A stretch of 20,351 nt of DNA from JAVJPJ01 sp040217295. Its GTDB lineage: Bacteria; Pseudomonadota; Alphaproteobacteria; Rhodobacterales; Rhodobacteraceae. The stretch lies in assembly GCA_964460185.1 (NCBI GenBank), contig CAYWTM010000057.1, positions 1 to 20,351 on the forward strand. The letters are read 5' to 3'. Positions 15,378-20,351 of this stretch are shown piece by piece (position 1 is the first letter of the stretch; each line of letters opens with the position of its first letter). A program made the translations under genes and the position numbers. A model generated the notes under the pieces. It was not told the origin of the DNA. It saw only the letters and a program-made list of their open reading frames with translations, and did no database searches.

Positions 15378-16283
15378 ATGCACGATAAGTTTCTGAATTA
15401 CTTCGACGAAACCGCCCGGCAGGGATCCATTCGCAAAGCTGCGGCGGTGCTGAACATGTCGTCGTCCTCGCTCAACCGGAAGATCATAAGCACAGAAAAC
15501 AGGCTGGGAATCCGCTTATTTGATCGTCATGCGGACGGGGTCACACTGACCGAAGCGGGTGTCGTCGTACTGGAGCATTGCCGGAAGACGCTCTTTGACT
15601 ATCAGCGAATCGTAAACATGGTGGAAGACATCCGCGATATGCGGACCGGCCATATTGATATCCTGACACTCGACTCGATAACCCTCAGCCTGCTGCCGGA
15701 AGTGCTGCACGATTTTCAAGATGCCTACCCCCAGGTGGCCTACACGATCCAGACGGCTGAGCCGCATGCCGTGATGCAGGCGGTCGCGAATGGAACGGCT
15801 GATATCGGGTTGTCGTTCAGCAATGACCTGCATCCCGACGTGCGTTGCCAGGCGGAAAAATCGACGCCGATCGGGGCGATCATGGCCCATGATCATCCGC
15901 TCGCCGAACGGGACCTGATCGAAGTTGGCGATCTTGCGCCGTACCAGCTGATCCGGTCCTACGATAGCCAGACGCACCGGTCCTTCGTGAACGAGGCGGT
16001 GTCTTCACTTGGCGTACAGCTTTCGACACAGATGGTCACAAACTCATTGCCGTTGGCGAGGACCATGATCTTGAATGGGCGCGGCGTCGGCATCTACTCC
16101 AAGATTGGCTTTATCGAGGAAATCGAAGATGGGCGATTGCGATATGTCGCCATAAACTCTCCGCTCCTGCGAGACCTCAGGATTGGCGTTCTCATCTCGG
16201 CAAGGACCGGGTTGTTGCCGGTCCAGCATCTTCTTGCGCGCGCCCTGTCGAAATCGCTTCGGTCCTTGCGTCTGGACAGCTAG
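15378..16283 (+). CDS. LysR-type transcriptional regulator
   Basis: The product has 301 residues. The N-terminal winged helix-turn-helix reads GSIRKAAAVLNMSSSSLNRKI, then IRLFDRHADGVTLTEAG (about 15-60). It is followed by a linker helix and a LysR substrate-binding domain (about 90-295) with segments such as GHIDILTLDSI and NGTADIGLSF. ATG at 15378 is chosen for AAGGAAG 8 nt upstream; the frame is open further back but would read through the operator. It is divergent from the ten-gene catabolic operon and is almost certainly its regulator, probably activating in response to the substrate or an intermediate. The inducer is unknown. Confidence 0.92.
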   Translation: MHDKFLNYFDETARQGSIRKAAAVLNMSSSSLNRKIISTENRLGIRLFDRHADGVTLTEAGVVVLEHCRKTLFDYQRIVNMVEDIRDMRTGHIDILTLDSITLSLLPEVLHDFQDAYPQVAYTIQTAEPHAVMQAVANGTADIGLSFSNDLHPDVRCQAEKSTPIGAIMAHDHPLAERDLIEVGDLAPYQLIRSYDSQTHRSFVNEAVSSLGVQLSTQMVTNSLPLARTMILNGRGVGIYSKIGFIEEIEDGRLRYVAINSPLLRDLRIGVLISARTGLLPVQHLLARALSKSLRSLRLDS

Positions 16284-16965
16284 GCGTTGTTCGCACGTCG
16301 CTGCATCGTCGATCTTGACCGCGTCTTGTTTCCCGCCCTGTTCCGGCGAAAACAGCACCTGAACGGTCTGGATCCACCGGCAGGGCCAGCCGCAGTCAAG
16401 ACCCGCGCACACGCGTGAAGAGCCGTTTCATCGCCGTGAGAGGTCCGCTCACTTCTGTGGCCCGGGTCGAGCGCCCATGCCGACGCCCGATATCGGAAAT
16501 CGGTACGAAACGCCGAATTTGCGCGCTTTTGCGGACCGAGTAGCCTCTATCGCTCCATGAAGGGGTGTTACGCTGCGGCGAATGTCTTCTTGCAATGGTC
16601 GAACTCACCTGAACCTGAAGGGCCCGGTGCATCATTTGAAAGGGGAACCGATCAGGCCAGTCTTGCAAAAGTGGCCCCTGCGTGACTGTCGGGATCGACA
16701 AGGCAACGACTGGACGGATGGGTTTCTGCGACTTGGCGTTTCCATGAAGGACCCTCTGGTCCGCCGCGCCCTCCCACAAGGACAGCACGAGGTTGACGAG
16801 CCATCTTGGCACCAAATGCTGCGTCGCATCCGAGGTCGGCTTCAAGCCCGTGGCGGACGCTACGGCCGAGAACGTCAATGCGTTCACGCAACTGATGCCT
16901 CTTGGGGCACACGGTCGTTCCTTGACGCGTCACTTTCGGGCTATGGCCGGGGGTGCGAGGCGCAT
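16284..16965. other. gene-poor interval, no supported gene
   Basis: This 682-nt stretch lies between the convergent LysR and quiC genes. Several reading frames are open for 60-160 codons on both strands. None has a recognisable domain, a good Shine-Dalgarno or homologous-looking ends, and they overlap one another. On the + strand one frame reads MKGCYAAANVFLQWSNSPEP from 16557 and stops near 16684. Another is open from about 16793 with protein-like character (CCVASEVGFKPVADATAENV). This hints at a decayed gene or mobile-element remnant, but I cannot identify it. No terminal inverted repeats, tRNA or strong terminator were seen. Confidence 0.4.
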
Positions 16966-18846
16966 TTATCTTCGAGGCACGCCTTTGGCACGCCCGAGGC
17001 GTTTTTGCGCCGCGATCCTGAAGGGCGCGTTCGGAGCGCCGTAGCCGTCGTACCCGCCGCGGCGCTCGACGATCTCGAAGAACATCGCGCCCGCAAGAGG
17101 CCGCGCGTACACTTGGTAGAATTCCGTCTCGCCCACGCGATCGAAAAGAATGTTGGACGCCTGCATCCTGGCAAGCCGTTCGGACGGTATGTCGAACCGC
17201 GCCGCGAGGTCGGAATAGTAGTTCGCGCTTATCGGCAGCGATGCGAAACCTAGGTTTTCGAGCGCCGCGACGGTGCCGAAGATGTCGTCGGTCGCAAACG
17301 CCACATGCTGCACCGTGGCCCCAAATCGGCTTGCGAGAAATTCCCCGGCGAGTGTCCGGTGCGTCTCGGCGCCATTCAACGTGATGCGAACGTTCCGGTC
17401 CGCCGTGCTCAGGGCCTGGCTCCGGATCAAGCCATCAGGGTCGATCACGTCGACCATGGGCTGTTTCTCCATTCCGAAAAGCGCAGAATAGAACAGGGAC
17501 CAGCTGAGCATCTCATCGTAGCTCACGGTCTCGGCGATGTGGTCGATCTTCGTCAGGCCTGCCCCCTGAATCGGTTCGTCGGTCCTCTCGAACTCCACGT
17601 CCCAGACATCGCTTAACCCGTCGTCGAGAAAATGCAGAACCGAGCCGCCAAGGCCGCGAATGCCGGGGATGTCCAGTTCACCTGCGCCCCGGCTCTGCTC
17701 GAAGCCTTCTGCGCCAAGCGCACGGGCCCGCGCCACCGTGTCGCTGGAACTGGAAACCAACAGCCCGATGTCGCAGATGCTGGTGCCGCTGACCAAAAAC
17801 GCGTTGTCTGCGTGCCCCTGGGTTTCGGCGTTCAGAACAATCCGGATTTCGCCCTGCTGCCAAAGGGTCAGCGCCTTGCCGACATGGCGGGCGACCTTGG
17901 TGAACCCGAGGGTCCGTAGATGATCGGCCAGCGCGTCGTCTTCCTCGCCCCGGACGGCGAATTCGATGAACGCCAAACCGGCGGGCGAGACGGGTGGCGG
18001 AATCTCGGGCAGTTCGATGGACAGCTCAGGCTCCGCGCGGCGCACCTGATCCATCAGATGCACGAGCCCGCGGTGACCGTCCCTCGCGATCGTCCCGGGC
18101 AGACCGCCCCGGAACTGATCGTTGAAGATCTCGAGGCTGACCGGCCCCGAATACCCCGTCGCCATGACCGCCCGCATGAACGCCGGAACGTCGAGATCAC
18201 CCTCGCCGGGCATGTTGCGGAAGTGCCGCGACCAGTAGAGCAGGTCCATGTTGATCTGCGGCGCGTCGGCCAGTTGCACGAAGAAGATTCGGTCGCCGGG
18301 GATGCGGCGGATGGTGTCGGGGTCGATGCCGCGGCCAAGCGTGTGGAAGCTGTCTAGGATCAGCCCCACGTTCGGATGATCGGCACGACGCACGACCTCC
18401 CAAGCGTCGCGGTGATCGTTCACATGCAGGCCCCAGGCAAGCGCCTCGTAGCCTACGCGAAGGCCGCGTGCCGCCGCCCTATCGCCCAACTCGGCGAAAT
18501 CCGCCGCGGCGCGGTCGATGCCGCCCAGCGCCTCGGGGTGAACGGAAGAGCAGACCAGCACGAGGTCGCAGCCCAACTCCTGCATCAGGTCGAACTTGCG
18601 TTCGGCCCGCTCGAAGGCCTTTTGCCGCAAGGCACCCGGAAGCCCCTCGAAATCGCGGAACGGCTGGAACAGCATCACCTCCAGACCGGCGGCACGGATC
18701 CTCGCTCCGACCTCGCCCGGTGAGCGGGCGTCGGCAATGAAATCCTGCTCGAAGACCTCGATCCCGTCGAACCCCGCCGCCGCGATGGCCTCGATCTTTT
18801 CTTCCAGGTTGCCCGAAACCGAAACGGTTGCGATTCCGAATTTCAT
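16966..18846 (-). CDS. quiC: 3-dehydroshikimate dehydratase, bifunctional QuiC type (TIM barrel + VOC/HPPD-like domain)
   Basis: This 626-residue enzyme converts 3-dehydroshikimate to protocatechuate, linking quinate/shikimate use to the aromatic beta-ketoadipate or meta-cleavage pathways. Residues 1-280 form an AP-endonuclease/sugar-isomerase TIM barrel with candidate metal ligands E134 (GYEALAWG), D165 and H168 (LILDSFH), Q191 (FVQLADA) and E239 (VSLEIFND). Residues 290-615 form a two-lobe VOC domain like 4-hydroxyphenylpyruvate dioxygenase, with an H436 (IDHIAETV), H514 (VQHVAFATDD), E591 (FFEIVERRGGYDGYG) metal triad. The fused architecture and length match Pseudomonas putida QuiC1 as I recall it. 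The reaction of the VOC half is not established by the sequence. The start overlaps the dehydrogenase stop by 4 nt. Confidence 0.93.
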   Translation of the reverse strand: MKFGIATVSVSGNLEEKIEAIAAAGFDGIEVFEQDFIADARSPGEVGARIRAAGLEVMLFQPFRDFEGLPGALRQKAFERAERKFDLMQELGCDLVLVCSSVHPEALGGIDRAAADFAELGDRAAARGLRVGYEALAWGLHVNDHRDAWEVVRRADHPNVGLILDSFHTLGRGIDPDTIRRIPGDRIFFVQLADAPQINMDLLYWSRHFRNMPGEGDLDVPAFMRAVMATGYSGPVSLEIFNDQFRGGLPGTIARDGHRGLVHLMDQVRRAEPELSIELPEIPPPVSPAGLAFIEFAVRGEEDDALADHLRTLGFTKVARHVGKALTLWQQGEIRIVLNAETQGHADNAFLVSGTSICDIGLLVSSSSDTVARARALGAEGFEQSRGAGELDIPGIRGLGGSVLHFLDDGLSDVWDVEFERTDEPIQGAGLTKIDHIAETVSYDEMLSWSLFYSALFGMEKQPMVDVIDPDGLIRSQALSTADRNVRITLNGAETHRTLAGEFLASRFGATVQHVAFATDDIFGTVAALENLGFASLPISANYYSDLAARFDIPSERLARMQASNILFDRVGETEFYQVYARPLAGAMFFEIVERRGGYDGYGAPNAPFRIAAQKRLGRAKGVPRR

Positions 18847-19718
18847 GGCCTCTCTCCGGTATCCGTCAACTCCGCCCTAAGCTCCGCCACATCCGCGCGA
18901 TGACCCGAGAAGATGGTCCAGGCGTCCAACCCCTGGTGAAAGAAAAGCTCCCACCCCGACAGGACCCCGAGGCCGTGCGCCGCCGCGGCGGTCAAGAACT
19001 CCGTGTCCCTGGGCGTGTAGACCGCGTCGAACGCCCAACTTGCGGTCCCGATGGCCCAGTCGGGGACCGGGTTGCCCGGTTTGCCGTCCATGCCGACCGG
19101 CGTCGCGTTGACGACGCCGTCAAGCCGCTGGTCCGCGCCGCAGTCGGTCGCCAATCCAAGCGCCGGAAAGGCGCGGCGCAGATCTCGGGCAAGGGCGTCC
19201 GCTTTCGAGTTGTCCGTGTCCAGCAAGATGAGTGCCTCCGCGCCCAGATCGGCCAGGCCGAAGGCAATGGCCCGCCCGACACCACCCGTCCCCACTACAA
19301 GCACGACCCCCGGATTTGCTTGCCCGAAAGCGCCCCGAAAGGCGGATTTGAAACCCGTGTAATCGGTGTTGTGGCCAAGCGGTCCGTCAGCCTCGAACGT
19401 CACGGTATTGACGGCTCCAATCGCCCTCAGCACCGGGTCGTCCAAACGAACCAAGGAGGTTACGCGCTCCTTGTAGGGATAGGTGATATTCACACCCCGA
19501 TAACCCGCCGACCGCACGTTGGCGAACACGGTCTCGAACGCCTGCCCCATAAGCGCCGGGATCAACCTGTCGTAGCGCACGGTCAGCATCGCCTGGCGCC
19601 CGGCGGCAACATGCAGCCGGGGCGACTGCGAGCGGCCGATCGCGTCCCCGATCAACCCCAAAAGCAGGTCATGTGCGGCGTCTGTCCGGGGGCGGTACGA
19701 AGCGGCATCGGGGTCCAT
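18843..19718 (-). CDS. quinate/shikimate dehydrogenase (AroE superfamily, QsuD-like)
   Basis: This 291-residue enzyme oxidises quinate or shikimate to the 3-dehydro acid, just before the QuiC step. The substrate loop is GLIGDAIGRSQSPRLH (about 21-36), catalytic Lys K83 is in GVNITYPYKE, GAVNTV follows, catalytic D119 is in GHNTDYTGF, and the Rossmann motif is GTGGVG (143-148). The second beta-strand ends LLDTDNSKA, with an Asp where NADP-dependent AroE has the basic NRT-type pocket. This favours NAD and a catabolic role, as in Corynebacterium QsuD. The segment AVYTPRDTEFL also resembles that group. The gene abuts the aldolase stop with no gap (TGAATG) and overlaps quiC (ATGA). It is unlikely to be the biosynthetic aroE. 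Confidence 0.9.
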   Translation of the reverse strand: MDPDAASYRPRTDAAHDLLLGLIGDAIGRSQSPRLHVAAGRQAMLTVRYDRLIPALMGQAFETVFANVRSAGYRGVNITYPYKERVTSLVRLDDPVLRAIGAVNTVTFEADGPLGHNTDYTGFKSAFRGAFGQANPGVVLVVGTGGVGRAIAFGLADLGAEALILLDTDNSKADALARDLRRAFPALGLATDCGADQRLDGVVNATPVGMDGKPGNPVPDWAIGTASWAFDAVYTPRDTEFLTAAAAHGLGVLSGWELFFHQGLDAWTIFSGHRADVAELRAELTDTGERP

Positions 19719-20351
19719 TCAGAACCTCCCGCGAAGGGTGGCCACGGCATCGGCCAAGAGCACGAGATCGACGCCCACCGCTGTCATCACCGAGCCCATC
19801 GCGATATAGTGGACGGCCTCATCGGGGTTCAGTGCCATGATGCCGACCGGAACGCCCGCTGTCTTCAGCCGGGCAAAGGCATCCTCGATCACAGCGACGA
19901 CATCCGGATGGCTCGTCTGGCCGCGTAGCCCCATGCTGGCGCTGAGGTCCGCGGGTCCGATGAACACGCCATCGACGCCGTCGGCCGTTGCGATCGCCTC
20001 AAGCTCGTCCATGGCAGCAATGGTCTCCACTTGGACGATCAGGCAAAGCTCTTCCTCGGCGCGATTGTGGTAGTCGGCCACCTGCCCGTAGCGGGTGGCG
20101 CGCGTCATTCCGGCCATGCCGCGAACACCCGTGGGGCCGTAGCGCATGGCGCGAACGGCGGCATCGGCCTCTGACACAGTCTGCACGTAGGGGACCAGGA
20201 AGGTCTGGGCCCCCATGTCGAGCAGACGCTTGAAAAGAACCGGATCGTTCGCGGCCGGCCGGACCACCGCCGACACATCCGGGTTCTGGCCGATGGCCTG
20301 CAACGCCGACTGCACCTCGACCGGTTCCACGGGTGCGTGCTCGCAATCGAC
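19719..20351 (-). CDS. HpcH/HpaI-family class II aldolase, 5' end beyond window
   Basis: The visible 210 codons belong to a metal-dependent pyruvate/oxaloacetate aldolase or citrate-lyase-beta-like TIM barrel. Typical landmarks are catalytic His in VDCEHAP, VVRPAANDP, GVRGMAG, the metal-ligand Glu in VQVETI and the metal-ligand Asp in GVFIGPADLSASMG. HpaI-family enzymes are about 250-260 residues and the DCEHAP motif lies near residue 45, so about 40 N-terminal residues are off the right edge. It is directly coupled to the dehydrogenase gene. Its role in quinate/shikimate use is not obvious; it might cleave a hydroxy-keto acid formed downstream of protocatechuate ring opening, which is inference only. 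Confidence 0.9.
   Translation of the reverse strand, partial: VDCEHAPVEPVEVQSALQAIGQNPDVSAVVRPAANDPVLFKRLLDMGAQTFLVPYVQTVSEADAAVRAMRYGPTGVRGMAGMTRATRYGQVADYHNRAEEELCLIVQVETIAAMDELEAIATADGVDGVFIGPADLSASMGLRGQTSHPDVVAVIEDAFARLKTAGVPVGIMALNPDEAVHYIAMGSVMTAVGVDLVLLADAVATLRGRF

Noticed and set aside
16396..16887. 163-codon - strand frame in the gene-poor interval as a real gene
   Set aside because: It has no domain, no convincing ribosome binding site and a composition like random high-GC DNA, and it conflicts with equally open frames on the + strand.
18843..19718. Housekeeping biosynthetic aroE
   Set aside because: It is embedded in and coupled to a quiC operon, and the cofactor-loop residues suggest NAD rather than NADP use.
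1..20351. CRISPR arrays, tRNA/rRNA genes, riboswitches, prophage or complete insertion sequences
   Set aside because: Reading both strands gave no regularly spaced repeats, no tRNA-like cloverleaf, no transposase with inverted repeats and no phage proteins.

Overview
The window looks like an alphaproteobacterial chromosome fragment, most likely Rhodobacterales (Paracoccus/roseobacter-like). The evidence is high G+C with G/C-ending codons, densely packed operons joined by ATGA or TGATG junctions, and protein families typical of that group. This assignment is inferred from protein character, not from a marker gene. The first 48 bases are not genomic: they match the Illumina index-side adapter, so the left end is an assembly edge.

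Region A (49-5981) holds two divergent units separated by a 211-nt promoter region. Leftward are a TTG-initiated long-chain acyl-CoA synthetase, a small three-helix membrane protein and a LivG-type ABC ATPase cut by the adapter just before its C-terminus. Rightward are a soluble PAS-PAS hybrid histidine kinase and an OmpR-family response regulator joined by an ATGA overlap. The layout suggests that the two-component system controls uptake and CoA activation of an organic acid.

Region B (6112-16283) is the most interesting part. It is a ten-gene leftward run with gaps of 30 nt or less: Tat-exported NMT1/THI5-like binding protein, ABC ATPase, permease, FAD-dependent oxidoreductase, CaiB-type CoA transferase, CaiD-like crotonase, 7Fe ferredoxin, DapA-family lyase, alpha-ketoglutarate-semialdehyde-type aldehyde dehydrogenase and a dCMP-deaminase-like protein. 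A LysR-type regulator is divergent from it, and the shared promoter region contains a textbook T-N11-A box. This reads as a complete import-to-central-metabolism pathway, probably ending at 2-oxoglutarate. I do not recognise the substrate or the pathway.

Region C (16284-16965) is 682 nt without a gene I can support.

Region D (16966-20351) is a leftward quinate/shikimate catabolic unit: an HpaI-family aldolase that continues past the right edge, a QsuD-like quinate/shikimate dehydrogenase, and a bifunctional QuiC-type 3-dehydroshikimate dehydratase leading to protocatechuate.

I saw no tRNA, rRNA, CRISPR array, complete insertion sequence or phage gene.
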